A stretch of 64,000 nucleotides of DNA from Paenibacillus sp. CAA11 (GTDB lineage: Bacteria; Bacillota; Bacilli; Paenibacillales; Paenibacillaceae): the NCBI RefSeq assembly GCF_003060825.1, contig NZ_CP028922.1:1412501-1476500 (forward strand), given 5' to 3'. The first letter of the stretch is position 1. Each line of letters starts with the position of its first letter. Shown here one piece after another: positions 52,465-62,218 of the stretch. Under the pieces are notes generated by a model, which did no database searches, had not been told where the DNA came from, and saw nothing but the letters and a program-made list of their open reading frames with translations. The position numbers and the translations under genes are program-made.

Positions 52465-53400
52465 TCAGATCCAGTCTTTTTTGCGGAACAGGTAGAACAT
52501 TCCCAGGCCCATGACCGTCATAATTCCAATTACAATGAAATATCCATACTTTGTATGCAGCTCCGGCATATTGTCGAAGTTCATACCATAGATACCCGTA
52601 ATGAGGGTCAGCGGGATGAAGATGGTCGTAATTGCGGTGAAGACGCGCATGATTTCATTCGCACGGTTCGCAATACTTGACTGATAAGCTTCTCGTAAGT
52701 TTCCCATCAGTTCCCGAAAAGTATCAAAGTTTTCGGAAATTTTAACGGCATTTTCATAGATGTCGCTAAAATATTTCTGCAGCTGATCATCAATGAGCCG
52801 CAGATCTTTTTTGTTCAGAATATTAATAACTTCCTTCTGCGGGCCTAGCATCTTCTTGAGCCACAGAATTTCACTCCGCAAACCAATAATTTCGTTCAGG
52901 TGTGAGCGCTTGGTATGGACAAGGATATCCTCTTCCAGCTTTTCAATCTTATCTTCGATTCGGTCACCGACCAAGAAATAATTATCTACGACCAGGTCGA
53001 TGAGCAGGTACAGGAAGCGATCGGGTTCGCTGACCTCCTGCTCCCAAAGAATGGGTTTGATGGCTCGCAGCTCATTAAGTTTCTGACGGGTTAGAGTAAT
53101 TATAAAATGACGGCCTAGGAATACATTGAGCGCACGGAGGAAAATTTCCTCATCATCAAATCGAATACTATTCACTACAATAAAATAATGATTATCATAA
53201 ATTTCAATCTTCGGCCGCTGATCTTCTTCGCTCAAGCAGTCTTCTACTGCCAGATCATGCAAAGAGAAGAGCGGCTGTAATACGGCTAAATCATCCACAT
53301 CCGCATCAATCCAGTAGAAGCCTTCGGATGGCGCATTCAGTGTGAGTTCAACATCTTCTACCGGGGTAAAGACCCCTGCGTTTACATGCCGGATTTTCAT
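52465..53400 (-). CDS. corA: CorA-type magnesium/divalent metal transporter
   Basis: 311 residues. A large cytosolic N-terminal funnel (residues 1-245) and two C-terminal membrane helices. The selectivity motif GMN is present in LITGIYGMNFDNMPEL, and the basic end RKKDWI is typical. It forms a pentameric Mg(II) channel. GGAGTGAAACCAG precedes the ATG. It is preceded by an unusually long, structured leader that may control it. Confidence 0.94.
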   Translation of the reverse strand: MKIRHVNAGVFTPVEDVELTLNAPSEGFYWIDADVDDLAVLQPLFSLHDLAVEDCLSEEDQRPKIEIYDNHYFIVVNSIRFDDEEIFLRALNVFLGRHFIITLTRQKLNELRAIKPILWEQEVSEPDRFLYLLIDLVVDNYFLVGDRIEDKIEKLEEDILVHTKRSHLNEIIGLRSEILWLKKMLGPQKEVINILNKKDLRLIDDQLQKYFSDIYENAVKISENFDTFRELMGNLREAYQSSIANRANEIMRVFTAITTIFIPLTLITGIYGMNFDNMPELHTKYGYFIVIGIMTVMGLGMFYLFRKKDWI

Positions 53401-53660
53401 CTGGTTTCACTCCTTTGCCTGTCCGAGGACAGGGCTATGCTCTTAGGAAAGCACAGGGGAAACCCAGCAGCCTCCGGTCTTTGCTGCTACTGTAACCTAT
53501 TGTAAGCAAGGATGCACCGTAGAACGAAAGAGTCCCCTGCCTTCGTCCCGAGCAAGCTGCTGAGATTTTCCCTGTGCTGTTGTATATCTGGGGACTTGCT
53601 CTGCGGACTAGAGTCGCCTTCCATTCTTAGTTTCACCTCGTTATGCTCAGTTTTAGACAC
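53401..53660 (-). promoter_or_regulatory. Long structured leader of corA, class unknown
   Basis: On the minus strand about 260 bases separate the promoter from corA. Three long-range pairings are seen (plus coordinates): 53595-53601 with 53550-53556 (7 bp); 53590-53596 with 53531-53537 (7 bp, exclusive with the first or a pseudoknot); 53556-53578 with 53450-53471 (two 7-12 bp helices with an inner loop). A last hairpin (CCTGTCC-GA-GGACAGG at 53419-53434) ends next to the ribosome-binding site. It does not fit the M-box consensus I know. Regulation by metal is only a hypothesis. Confidence 0.55.
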
Positions 53661-53666
53661 CAGTAT

Positions 53667-53696
53667 AGTATAACGCCGGATCCTGGCGGTTATCAA
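53667..53696 (-). promoter_or_regulatory. SigA promoter of corA
   Basis: On the minus strand TTGATA (53696-53691), 18-base spacer, TATACT (53672-53667). Confidence 0.7.
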
Positions 53697-53829
53697 GATA
53701 AATTGGCAGCAGGGACGGCTTAAGTGGAGCAATAGATGGAACAATATATGGAAGGCGGTAAAGGATGGTGCAAATGCGGGTGGAAATTAGGCCCAGCGCT
53801 TGACGGGCAGATGCTCATGCTTTAAAGTA

Positions 53830-53859
53830 TTGATTAAATCAAGATATAGGCTTTGTAAT
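53830..53859 (+). promoter_or_regulatory. Promoter of SAM-riboswitch met operon
   Basis: TTGATT (53830-53835), 18-base spacer, TGTAAT (53854-53859). Confidence 0.6.
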
Positions 53860-53884
53860 ATTTAATCCTAATTTCATACAGCGA

Positions 53885-54013
53885 AATCTTATCAAGAGCA
53901 GGTGGAGGGACTAGCCCGATGATACCCGGCAACCGGCGAGCAATCGCACGGTGCTAATTCTTGCAGGACATTTAAGCGAAGTGCTCGCTTAAAGTCTCTG
54001 AGAGATGAGAGAG
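53885..54013 (+). promoter_or_regulatory. SAM-I (S-box) riboswitch
   Basis: Conserved core seen: CTTATCAAGAGCAGGTGGAG, then GGACTAGCCCGATGA, ACCCGGCAACC, GGTGCTAATTCTTGCAG and the closing AGAGATGAGAG. SAM binding favours the downstream terminator at 54032-54072 and shuts off metA-metI-metC when methionine/SAM is plentiful. Confidence 0.96.
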
Positions 54014-54031
54014 GCGCATATAAGTGTAATC

Positions 54032-54072
54032 AATGACCTTTCTCGATAGCTTCGGGAAGGGTCATTTTGTTA
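54032..54072 (+). terminator. S-box terminator before metA
   Basis: AATGACCTTTCTCG pairs with CGGGAAGGGTCATT (wobbles), followed by TTGTTATT. Confidence 0.82.
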
Positions 54073-54149
54073 TTTACACATGCCAACACTTGTTTGCAGG
54101 CCCTTTTCATACTGGATTTTCGCAAACTTTGCAAAGGAGTGAGCCCAGC

Positions 54150-55085
54150 TTGCCAATTAAGATTCCTGATCATTTGCCCGCCAAAGAAGTGCTGGTCGGC
54201 GAGAATATTTTTGTTATGGATGAGAGCAGAGCCTACAGGCAGGACATTCGCCCATTACGTATCGCCATCCTGAATTTGATGCCTACGAAAGAGACTACAG
54301 AATCCCAGCTTCTACGGTTGATCGGCAATACGCCGCTTCAGGTTGAGTTTACTCTGCTGCATCCAAGATCCCACATTTCCAAGAATACCTCGCAGGAGCA
54401 TCTTGAGACGTTCTATAAGACGTTCGATGAAGTCAAGCACCGTCGTTATGACGGGATGATCATTACCGGGGCACCCGTTGAGCAGCTTGAGTTCGAGGAA
54501 GTAAACTACTGGAATGAAATTCAGGAGATCTTTAACTGGAGCAAGTCGCATGTCACCTCGACCATTCACATTTGCTGGGCCTCCCAGGCAGGGCTTTATC
54601 ATCATTTTGGCGTGCCGAAGGTACCGCTTGAAGAAAAATGCTTCGGGGTGTTCTCCCATAGAGTCAACATCCCAAATACGAAGTTGCTTCGGGGATTTGA
54701 CGAGCTGTTCTATGTTCCGCATTCCCGCCACACGGAGGTGCGGCGCGAAGATATCGAGAGGGTGCCTGAGCTGGATATTCTGGCAGAGTCGGAAGAGGCG
54801 GGCGTCTACCTGGTTGCAACCCGGGACGGCAAACAGATATTTGTTACAGGCCATGCGGAGTATGACCCACTGTCGCTCAAATGGGAATACGACCGGGATG
54901 CAGCCAAAGGGCTGGATGTTAAGCTTCCGCTTCATTATTATCCTAACGATGATCCGACGCAAACGCCTCCATCGGTATGGAGAGCACACGCAAACTTATT
55001 ATTTTCCAATTGGCTAAATTATTATGTGTATCAAGAGACACCTTACGATATCGACGAGCTGGCTGAGTTCGTCTATGAAATATAG
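54150..55085 (+). CDS. metA: Homoserine O-acetyltransferase (MetA family)
   Basis: 311 residues. MetA fold with catalytic Cys in [15 protein letters not shown] and the His/Glu pair in [10 protein letters not shown]. The specificity loop reads [15 protein letters not shown]: Glu after GAPV is the residue that, in MetA enzymes, favours acetyl-CoA over succinyl-CoA (Gly in E. coli). Product: O-acetylhomoserine, used by the next gene. TTG start about 10 bases after AAAGGAG; a longer frame from 54033 overlaps the terminator and is rejected. Confidence 0.94.
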   Translation: MPIKIPDHLPAKEVLVGENIFVMDESRAYRQDIRPLRIAILNLMPTKETTESQLLRLIGNTPLQVEFTLLHPRSHISKNTSQEHLETFYKTFDEVKHRRYDGMIITGAPVEQLEFEEVNYWNEIQEIFNWSKSHVTSTIHICWASQAGLYHHFGVPKVPLEEKCFGVFSHRVNIPNTKLLRGFDELFYVPHSRHTEVRREDIERVPELDILAESEEAGVYLVATRDGKQIFVTGHAEYDPLSLKWEYDRDAAKGLDVKLPLHYYPNDDPTQTPPSVWRAHANLLFSNWLNYYVYQETPYDIDELAEFVYEI

Positions 55086-55104
55086 CGAGGAGATGGGCTT
55101 AACA

Positions 55105-56295
55105 ATGGCAGAGGACAAACTTCGTATAGAGAGCAGATTGGCACAAATCGGTTCGGTCAGTGAGCCTGTTACAGGAGCGATAAATTATCCGATTTATCAG
55201 GCAACGGCGTTCAGGCATCCAAGACTAGGGCAGAGCACTGGCTTTGATTATGCTAGGACGAAGAGTCCTACGCGTACTATTCTGGAGGAGGCGGCCGCCG
55301 AGCTAGAATCGGGTGATGCAGGCTTTGCCTGCAGCTCAGGGATGGCTGCTTTGCAGATCGTCTTTACCTTATTCGCCTCGGGAGATCATCTGATTGTCTC
55401 ACTGGATCTGTATGGGGGGACCTATCGCTTGCTGGAGAGAATTCTCTCGAAGTATGGAGTTACTGCTTCTTATGTGGATACGAATGATTTGGAGGCACTT
55501 GAAGCATCAAGACAGCCGAATACCAAGGCAGTATTCATAGAAACGCCGACCAATCCGCTTATGATGATCACAGATATAGCGGCAGTAAGCGCTTGGGCCA
55601 AGAAGCATGGGTTACTTACAATTGTAGATAACACCTTGCTTACTCCATTCTTTCAACGTCCGCTAGAGCTTGGAGCCGACATTGTTGTGCACAGTGCTAC
55701 CAAGTATTTAGGCGGTCATAATGATGTGCTGGCAGGACTTATTGTCACCAAAGGCAAAGAGCTGTCGGAGGAGATTTTCTTCCTTCATAATTCTATCGGC
55801 TCGGTACTGAGTCCAACCGACAGCTACCAGCTAATGCGGGGAATGAAGACATTAGCTTTACGCATGGAGCGCCACCAGACTAACGCGCTTGCGGTATCGA
55901 ATTATCTTAAGACACATCCGCAAATTGACAAAGTGTATTATCCGGGGCTGCCGGAGCATCCAGGCCACCAAGTTCAGAGCAAGCAGTCCTCCGGCAATAC
56001 GGGAATCTTCTCCTTCAAGGTGACAGATGCCCGTTATGTCGAACCGATTTTGCGCAATTTGAAGCTGATCGCCTTTGCGGAGAGCTTGGGCGGGGTTGAA
56101 TCGCTGATGACTTATCCTTCGGTACAGACGCATGCGGATATTCCTCTGGAGATTCGAGAGGCGATCGGGGTGGATGACCGGCTGCTGCGCTTCTCGGTAG
56201 GGATTGAGCATTCGGATGATATCATCGCTGATTTGGGTCAGGCGCTTGAGGCGGCTCGAATTGAAGTGGAACAAGGAGGCTGTGCTCATGGCTAA
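55105..56295 (+). CDS. metI: Cystathionine gamma-synthase / O-acetylhomoserine thiolyase
   Basis: 396-residue PLP enzyme of the Cys/Met metabolism family. The Schiff-base Lys is in VVHSATKYLGGHNDVLAG, with YARTKSPTRTILEEAAAELE and ETPTNPLM as PLP/substrate contacts. It joins O-acetylhomoserine with cysteine (or sulfide). ATG 55105; GAGGAG lies about 13 bases upstream, which is long, and ATG 55075 overlapping metA is possible. metC overlaps its 3' end by 8 bases, as in Bacillus metI-metC. Confidence 0.93.
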   Translation: MAEDKLRIESRLAQIGSVSEPVTGAINYPIYQATAFRHPRLGQSTGFDYARTKSPTRTILEEAAAELESGDAGFACSSGMAALQIVFTLFASGDHLIVSLDLYGGTYRLLERILSKYGVTASYVDTNDLEALEASRQPNTKAVFIETPTNPLMMITDIAAVSAWAKKHGLLTIVDNTLLTPFFQRPLELGADIVVHSATKYLGGHNDVLAGLIVTKGKELSEEIFFLHNSIGSVLSPTDSYQLMRGMKTLALRMERHQTNALAVSNYLKTHPQIDKVYYPGLPEHPGHQVQSKQSSGNTGIFSFKVTDARYVEPILRNLKLIAFAESLGGVESLMTYPSVQTHADIPLEIREAIGVDDRLLRFSVGIEHSDDIIADLGQALEAARIEVEQGGCAHG

Positions 56296-57475
56296 ATCAA
56301 TTCAAGAAGCTCTTGATCCGCTGAACGTACGGAATACGAAGCTGGATACCAAGCTGCTTCACTTTGGTGCTGAGGTGGATCAGGCTACAGGGGCCTCCAG
56401 CGTTCCGCTCTATCAAGCTTCAACCTTTCACCATGCGGATATTTTTAACCCGCCGCAATATGATTATTCCCGCTCAGGGAATCCAACCCGGCAGGCCTTG
56501 GAGGATTATATCGCCCTGCTTGAGGGCGGTGCCGCCGGATATGCCTTTCCAAGCGGAATGGCAGCCATTTCCACAGCGTTCATGCTATTCTCGGCCGGGG
56601 ATCATCTGATCGTAACAGAGGATGTATATGGAGGTACATATCGGCTGCTGACAGGTATTCTAGGGCGGCTTGGAATTGAAGCTTCATTCGTTGACATGAG
56701 CCGGCCAGATGTTGTCAAGGCAGCCTTGAGACCCAACACTAAGGCGGTCTATATGGAGACCCCATCCAACCCGACATTGAAAATTACGGATATTGCCGGA
56801 ATTTCAGCATGGTGTAAGCAGCAGGGGCTGCTGAGCATCGTCGATAACACATTTATGACACCTTACTACCAAAGACCGATCGAGTTAGGTGCAGATATTG
56901 TACTTCACAGCGCGACCAAATTTTTAGGCGGTCACAGCGATGTCCTGGCCGGGCTGGCAGTAACTGCAACGAAGGAGCTGGGCTCCGAGTTAAAGTATTT
57001 ACAGAATGGGCTTGGCAGCGTACTGGGCGTGCAGGATTGCTGGCTGCTGATGCGAGGGATGAAGACCCTTGGAGCAAGAATGACGCATAGTGAAATCAGC
57101 TCCCGCCGCATAGCCGAGTGGTTGGAAGGTCGATCTGATATTCAGGCTGTTTATTACCCCGGGCTTTCCAGCCATCCGGACAGGGAAATTCATGCGAAGC
57201 AAGCCACAGGGTATGGTGCGGTAGTTTCCTTCGATGTCGGGTCTGGAGAACGCGCTAAGAAAGTTCTTAACCAGGTTAAGCTTCCACTTGTTGCCGTCAG
57301 TCTTGGCGCCGTGGAGAGCATCCTGTCCTACCCGGCTATGATGTCCCATGCAGCCATGCCTGCAGAGGTGAGAGCGGAGAGGGGCATCACGGACGGACTG
57401 CTGCGTTTCTCGGTAGGTTTGGAGGATGTGGAGGATTTGATGGCCGATTTGGATCAAGCGTTGGACCAGGAGTAA
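56288..57475 (+). CDS. metC: Cystathionine beta-lyase
   Basis: 395-residue PLP enzyme. Related to MetI: LHSATKFLGGHSDVLAGLAV holds the PLP Lys; YDYSRSGNPTRQALEDYIA and ETPSNPTLKITDI are intact. It splits cystathionine to homocysteine, pyruvate and ammonia. ATG 56288 follows AAGGAGGCTGTGCTC. MetI and MetC here are clear paralogues in tandem. The operon metA-metI-metC runs from homoserine to homocysteine; no methionine synthase gene is present. Confidence 0.92.
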   Translation: MAKSIQEALDPLNVRNTKLDTKLLHFGAEVDQATGASSVPLYQASTFHHADIFNPPQYDYSRSGNPTRQALEDYIALLEGGAAGYAFPSGMAAISTAFMLFSAGDHLIVTEDVYGGTYRLLTGILGRLGIEASFVDMSRPDVVKAALRPNTKAVYMETPSNPTLKITDIAGISAWCKQQGLLSIVDNTFMTPYYQRPIELGADIVLHSATKFLGGHSDVLAGLAVTATKELGSELKYLQNGLGSVLGVQDCWLLMRGMKTLGARMTHSEISSRRIAEWLEGRSDIQAVYYPGLSSHPDREIHAKQATGYGAVVSFDVGSGERAKKVLNQVKLPLVAVSLGAVESILSYPAMMSHAAMPAEVRAERGITDGLLRFSVGLEDVEDLMADLDQALDQE

Positions 57476-57512
57476 AGTACAATTTTATTAAAAAAATATT
57501 GTATTATTTTTC

Positions 57513-57543
57513 ACGCACCTGCCTGTTCGGGTGCTTCTTTTCT
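57513..57543 (+). terminator. Terminator of met operon
   Basis: GCACC pairs with GGTGC, with a tail TTCTTTTCTG. The stem is short. Confidence 0.6.
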
Positions 57544-57633
57544 GTTATGGAGTATGTTAGGATTGAAATATGAATGTACAAATTTTATGTGTATGCCCGA
57601 GCTTTTGTTAGGGGAAGGAAGGAGGCTGCTCTC

Positions 57634-58773
57634 GTGGTAGCTATTGATTCTATATTAGATAAAGCGCTCAGAGGAGAACGCTTGAACTTGGAAGATACGA
57701 TCGCCTTGTTCGAATCCGATGAAATAGAGAAGATGGGCCATACGGCAAATATCTTGATGCAAAGAAAGAATCCGGATCCGATCACAACCTTTGTGATCGG
57801 ACGTAATATCAACTACACCAATGTTTGTGACGTGTATTGCCGCTTCTGTGCATTCTATCGCAGACCAGGGTCTGATGAAGGATATGTGCTTCCAGATGAG
57901 GTGATCTTCCAGAAAATTCAGGAGACCATTGATGTGGGCGGTACGGAAATCTTAATGCAGGGCGGTACGAACCCTAACCTGCCATTCAGCTACTATACAG
58001 ATTTACTGCGCAACATTAAGAAGAGATTTCCGGACATTACGATGCACTCGTTCTCACCAGCCGAGATTCAGAAGATGAAGGTAGTGTCGGATGGACTTTC
58101 GCTGGAAGAGGTAGTTCGGCAAATTCACGAGGCAGGTCTTGACTCTCTGCCAGGCGGCGGAGCGGAGATTCTGGATGACCGTACGCGCCGGAAGATCAGC
58201 CGCCTCAAAGGCTCCTGGACTGATTGGATGGATGTTATGAAGACAGCGCACCGGATCGGTATGAATACGACGGCTACCATGGTTATCGGGCTAGGAGAAT
58301 CCATGGAGGAGCGTGCACTTCACTTACAGCGTGTTCGCGATGCACAAGATGAATGCATTCAGAACGGATACGATTCCGAGGGCTTCCTGGCGTTCATTCC
58401 GTGGACGTTCCAGCCGGATAATACGAATTTGAAGCAGGAGCGGCAAACTCCTGAGGCATATTTGAAGACTGTGGCGATCAGCCGTATTGTGCTGGACAAC
58501 ATCAAGCACCTCCAATCCTCTTGGGTAACTATGGGGCCAGAGGTTGGCAAGCTCTCCTTACAGTATGGCTGCGATGATTTCGGAAGCACAATGATTGAGG
58601 AGAACGTCGTGTCCTCTGCTGGAGCAACGCATAAGGTTAACATTGAATCCATCCTTACACTGATCCGTGAAGCAGGCAAAACTCCTGCACAGCGTAATAC
58701 GAAATATGAAATTTTGCGTGTATTTGATGATGCCGATGTTAAGGTTGACCATGATTTCATCATGCAGAATTAA
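57634..58773 (+). CDS. mqnC: Cyclic dehypoxanthinyl futalosine synthase
   Basis: 379-residue radical-SAM enzyme of the futalosine route to menaquinone; it cyclises dehypoxanthine futalosine. The 4Fe-4S motif is CDVYCRFCAF (Cx3Cx2C). GRNINYTNVC before it, GGTNPNLPFSYYTDLL and PGGGAEILDDRTRR are typical of MqnC. GTG start 10 bases after AAGGAGG; an earlier ATG (57574) adds 20 unrelated residues. Other mqn genes are not in the window. Confidence 0.93.
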   Translation: MVAIDSILDKALRGERLNLEDTIALFESDEIEKMGHTANILMQRKNPDPITTFVIGRNINYTNVCDVYCRFCAFYRRPGSDEGYVLPDEVIFQKIQETIDVGGTEILMQGGTNPNLPFSYYTDLLRNIKKRFPDITMHSFSPAEIQKMKVVSDGLSLEEVVRQIHEAGLDSLPGGGAEILDDRTRRKISRLKGSWTDWMDVMKTAHRIGMNTTATMVIGLGESMEERALHLQRVRDAQDECIQNGYDSEGFLAFIPWTFQPDNTNLKQERQTPEAYLKTVAISRIVLDNIKHLQSSWVTMGPEVGKLSLQYGCDDFGSTMIEENVVSSAGATHKVNIESILTLIREAGKTPAQRNTKYEILRVFDDADVKVDHDFIMQN

Positions 58774-58799
58774 CCTGAACTCATTTCTGATCTCTTATT

Positions 58800-58838
58800 G
58801 CTGCGTACCTGCTGATTATCAGGTATGCGGCTTTTTTG
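58800..58838 (+). terminator. Terminator after mqnC
   Basis: GCTGCGTACCTG pairs with CAGGTATGCGGC (two wobbles), followed by T6. Confidence 0.85.
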
Positions 58839-58959
58839 TTTGTGTTTTTTTAAATTATTCATTCTAGAAGGAACCAGCTCTTTCCGTCAGGGTCTTCGTA
58901 TATCCGGCTTGCATGCACCATATACTTTGAGAAGGAACTGCGGAAGGGAGCTTGGTGCC

Positions 58960-59844
58960 ATGGAATTGTTCGTCATTACGTCGTCGGTGGAGTCGGAACA
59001 AGCCGCAGAGCGTTTTTGTCTCAGGTTTCGTGCATTAGGTAATTTAAATCAAACGAGATCCGTTTTCCAAATCACATTTAAGGTTGAGGCCGAGCGGGTG
59101 ACGGTTATTTGTGAGGGGGATGAATCTGTCTCCTTGTCTGGACGAGCCTTACTGGCTTTAAAGGCCCGTGCAGCTGATGCCGTTGGTGAGCATGTGGCTG
59201 AGCATAAGGAATCCATGATTGTTCAAAGACTGCTTCATAAGTATTATCCTGAGATTCCTCAAACTGAGCGTCCTGTTGTTGAGGAGCTTACTCGAAAAAT
59301 GCTCAATGGAGAGGAAGCAGATCTTATTCATGGGCATAGAGCACGTGAAAAACATGTGGCTGAAATCTCCAAGGGATTTTATGAATATTTGCAAAGCACC
59401 TCTTATGTGGATGTTGATGGAACCATTGCTTTTCGAATGAGGGATTATCTGGATACGTTGAAGGAAACCTTGGATTATGCGGTGGACGAATATTTGCTTA
59501 GCAAGCAGTATGAAGAGTTCATTGGAATGCTGAAATATTTTGTTCAGTTCCAGGAGCCTCGAGTCCCTGTTATTCACTTGCTTCATAAGGGAGGAACCGA
59601 ATTTGCTCTTCTGGATGAAGGCCTAAAGCCGGTAGAGCCTCTTCCGGGTCAAGGGGTGTCGGCTCATATGGCGGATCAGGAGCTGGAGATGGAGGACGTT
59701 GTTGTCAGCACGCTTATCTCCCTCTCTCCGAAGCGAGTAGTAATTCATACGCTTGAGCCAGAGCTTCTTATCATTTCGACCATCCGGCAGATTTTCGGGG
59801 AGCGGGCAGAGCTGGGCAAGGTGTTGCCCCCTCAAAATGCTTGA
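58960..59844 (+). CDS. ytxC: YtxC-like sporulation protein
   Basis: 294 residues. It matches YtxC in length and pattern (VDVDGTIAFRMRDYLDTLKE, DEYLLSKQYEEFIGMLKYFV) and lies directly upstream of thrS, as in Bacillus. Its molecular function is unknown; annotated as a putative sporulation protein. ATG 58960 follows AAGGGAG; the frame stays open to 58825 without a site. The thrS promoter -35 overlaps its stop codon. Confidence 0.85.
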   Translation: MELFVITSSVESEQAAERFCLRFRALGNLNQTRSVFQITFKVEAERVTVICEGDESVSLSGRALLALKARAADAVGEHVAEHKESMIVQRLLHKYYPEIPQTERPVVEELTRKMLNGEEADLIHGHRAREKHVAEISKGFYEYLQSTSYVDVDGTIAFRMRDYLDTLKETLDYAVDEYLLSKQYEEFIGMLKYFVQFQEPRVPVIHLLHKGGTEFALLDEGLKPVEPLPGQGVSAHMADQELEMEDVVVSTLISLSPKRVVIHTLEPELLIISTIRQIFGERAELGKVLPPQNA

Positions 59845-59870
59845 CTCATGCGCTTAGCAGAGCTTATAAT
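59841..59870 (+). promoter_or_regulatory. SigA promoter of thrS
   Basis: TTGACT (59841-59846), 18-base spacer, TATAAT (59865-59870). The -35 contains the ytxC stop codon. Confidence 0.8.
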
Positions 59871-59889
59871 TACTGACATAATTCCTTAA

Positions 59890-60144
59890 TGAACAGCGAT
59901 GACAAAGATAAGAACCATGGATTTAGGAACCGTACAGAGAGAGGGAACCAGGCTGTAATTTCCTCCGGCGTCCGACTTGGTTTACCCCTTTGGAGCTGCG
60001 ATTCCGAACATGCCAGTAAGAATCGCCGGTGCATCCCCGTTACTTGATGCTTAATGAAGGGCCTATCCCCTAGATGGATGGAAGGCCGAATTAGGGTGGA
60101 ACCACGGGTATAACACTCGTCCCTTTGCGGGACGGGTGTTTTTT
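59890..60144 (+). promoter_or_regulatory. Threonine T-box leader of thrS
   Basis: T-box element AGGGTGGAACCACGGG near 60093-60108. Specifier ACC (Thr) at 59984-59986 in the context ACC-CCT-TTGGAGCTG. Terminator at 60112-60144: AACACTCGTCCC with GGGACGGGTGTT, then T5-6. Uncharged tRNA-Thr should prevent termination and raise thrS expression. Confidence 0.93.
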
Positions 60145-60184
60145 GTTTTGCTGTAGTGATTTATATGATAGGAGGAAATTTGAA

Positions 60185-62122
60185 ATGGCAATATCCATTA
60201 GTTTGCCGGACGGTTCTGTCCGGGAGTATGCGGAAGGCAGTACGTTTGAGGATGTGGCGGCTTCCATCAGCAGCGGGCTTCGTAAAAATGCGGTAGGCGG
60301 TAAGCTTAACGGCATTACTGTAGACCTGAATACAAAGCTGGAGAACGGGGCTCAGGTGGAAATCCTGACACTGGATTCCCCAGAGGGACTTGAAATGATG
60401 CGCCACAGTACAGCCCATTTGTTGGCTCAAGCGGTGAAACGCCTTTATGGAAATAAAGAGGTTAAGCTGGGCATCGGACCCGTGATTGAAGACGGTTTCT
60501 ACTATGATATGGATTTGGAACACCCGCTTAATCCAGAGGATCTGCAGAAGATCGAGAAGGAAATGGAGCGGATCGTTGGCGAGAATCTGCCGATTACACG
60601 CCGCGAAGTGAGCCGTGAGGAAGCGATCGCAATCTTTACCGAGCTTGGCGATCCGTATAAGCTGGAGCTGATTCGCGATCTGCCCGAGGACAGCGTGATT
60701 TCCATCTATGATCAGGGCGAATTCTTCGACCTGTGCCGTGGTCCGCACGTTCCATCGACTGGCAAGATCAAAGTGTTCAAGCTGCTGAGCGTCGCCGGAG
60801 CGTACTGGCGGGGGAACAGCAAGAACAAAATGCTGCAGCGTGTCTATGGTACAACCTTTGTGAAGAAGGCCCAGCTGGATGAGCATCTTCACCTGCTGGA
60901 AGAAGCCAAGAAGCGTGACCACCGGAAGCTTGGGAAGGACTTGAAGATCTTCACTTTCTCTAATCTTGTGGGACAAGGCCTGCCAATCTGGCTGCCAAAC
61001 GGGGCTAAGCTGCGCCGTACCCTTGAGCGTTATATTGTAGATTTGGAAGAGCGGCTTGGTTACCAGCATGTGTACACTCCGGTAATGGGGAATGTTGAGC
61101 TGTACAAAACTTCCGGCCACTGGGAGCATTACCAGGAGGACATGTTCCCTGTCATGGAGCTTGATAACGAAGAACTTGTGCTTCGCCCAATGAACTGTCC
61201 GCACCATATGATGGTTTATAAGAGCGATCTTCGCAGTTATCGCGATTTGCCGATTCGGATCGGTGAGCTCGGCCTGATGCACCGTTATGAGATGTCCGGT
61301 GCATTGACAGGTCTGCACCGCGTGCGTGCAATGACCTTGAACGACGCGCATATTTTCTGCCGTCCGGATCAGATTAAGGAGGAATTCGCACGCGTTATTC
61401 GCTTGATCCAGCAGGTATACGATGACTTTGGCATCAAGGATTACCGATTCCGCCTGTCTTATCGTGATCCGCACGATACGGAGAAATATTTCCCGGATGA
61501 TCAAATGTGGGAAATGTCGCAGAGCATGCTGCGTGAAGTAGTGGAGTCCCTGGACATTCCGTTCTTTGAGGCAGAAGGTGAAGCAGCTTTCTATGGTCCG
61601 AAGCTTGATGTGCAGATTCGCACAGCTCTTGGCAAGGAAGAGACACTTTCGACCTGCCAGCTTGACTTCCTGCTGCCAGAACGCTTTGAACTGGAATATG
61701 TGGGAGATGACGGACAGAAGCACCGCCCTGTTGTTATTCACCGGGGTATTATCAGTACGATGGAGCGCATGACTGCATTCCTGCTTGAGAACTTTGCCGG
61801 AGCGCTTCCGCTATGGTTGGCTCCTGTACAGGCCAAGGTTATTCCGGTATCAGGCAACTTCGAGGACTATGCCCGCAAGGTGACGGAAGAGCTGCAGGCT
61901 AGCGGTATTCGCGTTGAAGCAGACCTGCGCAATGAGAAGCTTGGTTATAAGATTCGTGAAGCTCAGCTGGAGAAGATTCCGTACATGTTCATTGTCGGTG
62001 AGAACGAACAGACCGAAGGAACGGTATCTATTCGTAAGCGCGGCGAAGGCGACTTGGGGGCTAAAGCGCTTGGTGAGACCATTGCCCTTCTTCAAGAAGA
62101 AATCCGGACTCACGTGATTTAA
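60185..62122 (+). CDS. thrS: Threonyl-tRNA synthetase
   Basis: 645 residues. N-terminal TGS domain ([18 protein letters not shown]), editing domain with [17 protein letters not shown], class II core with [15 protein letters not shown] (zinc/substrate Cys), [17 protein letters not shown] (motif 2) and [18 protein letters not shown] (motif 3), then the anticodon-binding domain. Length and motifs are standard. ATG 60185 follows ATAGGAGGAAATTTGAA. Regulated by the T-box upstream. Confidence 0.97.
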   Translation: MAISISLPDGSVREYAEGSTFEDVAASISSGLRKNAVGGKLNGITVDLNTKLENGAQVEILTLDSPEGLEMMRHSTAHLLAQAVKRLYGNKEVKLGIGPVIEDGFYYDMDLEHPLNPEDLQKIEKEMERIVGENLPITRREVSREEAIAIFTELGDPYKLELIRDLPEDSVISIYDQGEFFDLCRGPHVPSTGKIKVFKLLSVAGAYWRGNSKNKMLQRVYGTTFVKKAQLDEHLHLLEEAKKRDHRKLGKDLKIFTFSNLVGQGLPIWLPNGAKLRRTLERYIVDLEERLGYQHVYTPVMGNVELYKTSGHWEHYQEDMFPVMELDNEELVLRPMNCPHHMMVYKSDLRSYRDLPIRIGELGLMHRYEMSGALTGLHRVRAMTLNDAHIFCRPDQIKEEFARVIRLIQQVYDDFGIKDYRFRLSYRDPHDTEKYFPDDQMWEMSQSMLREVVESLDIPFFEAEGEAAFYGPKLDVQIRTALGKEETLSTCQLDFLLPERFELEYVGDDGQKHRPVVIHRGIISTMERMTAFLLENFAGALPLWLAPVQAKVIPVSGNFEDYARKVTEELQASGIRVEADLRNEKLGYKIREAQLEKIPYMFIVGENEQTEGTVSIRKRGEGDLGAKALGETIALLQEEIRTHVI

Positions 62123-62167
62123 AGCCGCTTCATTGATTTTCGGTAAATAACAGTAACGTATAAATTA

Positions 62168-62218
62168 TGGCGCATGTGGACACCCTGCGAAGTAAGGGGG
62201 AGGTTTATACATGCGCCA
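62168..62218 (+). promoter_or_regulatory. Hairpin enclosing ribosome-binding site of 3D-domain gene
   Basis: TGGCGCATGT (62168-62177) and ACATGCGCCA (62209-62218) are perfect complements. The second arm includes the start codon (62211) and the 31-base loop holds GGGGGAGG (62196-62203). The structure could hide the start codon. Confidence 0.6.

Noticed and set aside
53401..53660. M-box magnesium riboswitch before corA
   Set aside because: The expected TTAGGTGAGGCTCCT-type core is missing; only a short AGGTGA occurs. Kept as an unassigned structured leader instead.
53487..53744. 85-codon minus-strand frame in the corA leader
   Set aside because: It crosses the corA promoter and the structured leader, has no ribosome-binding site and no family resemblance.
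60161..61741. 526-codon open frame on the minus strand
   Set aside because: It is the antisense shadow of thrS: no ribosome-binding site, and the composition is a mirror of the thrS codons. The same holds for the long minus-strand frames under the glycosyltransferase (662-1471), nupN (20881-21822), pheS (27377-28342) and metA (54312-54989).
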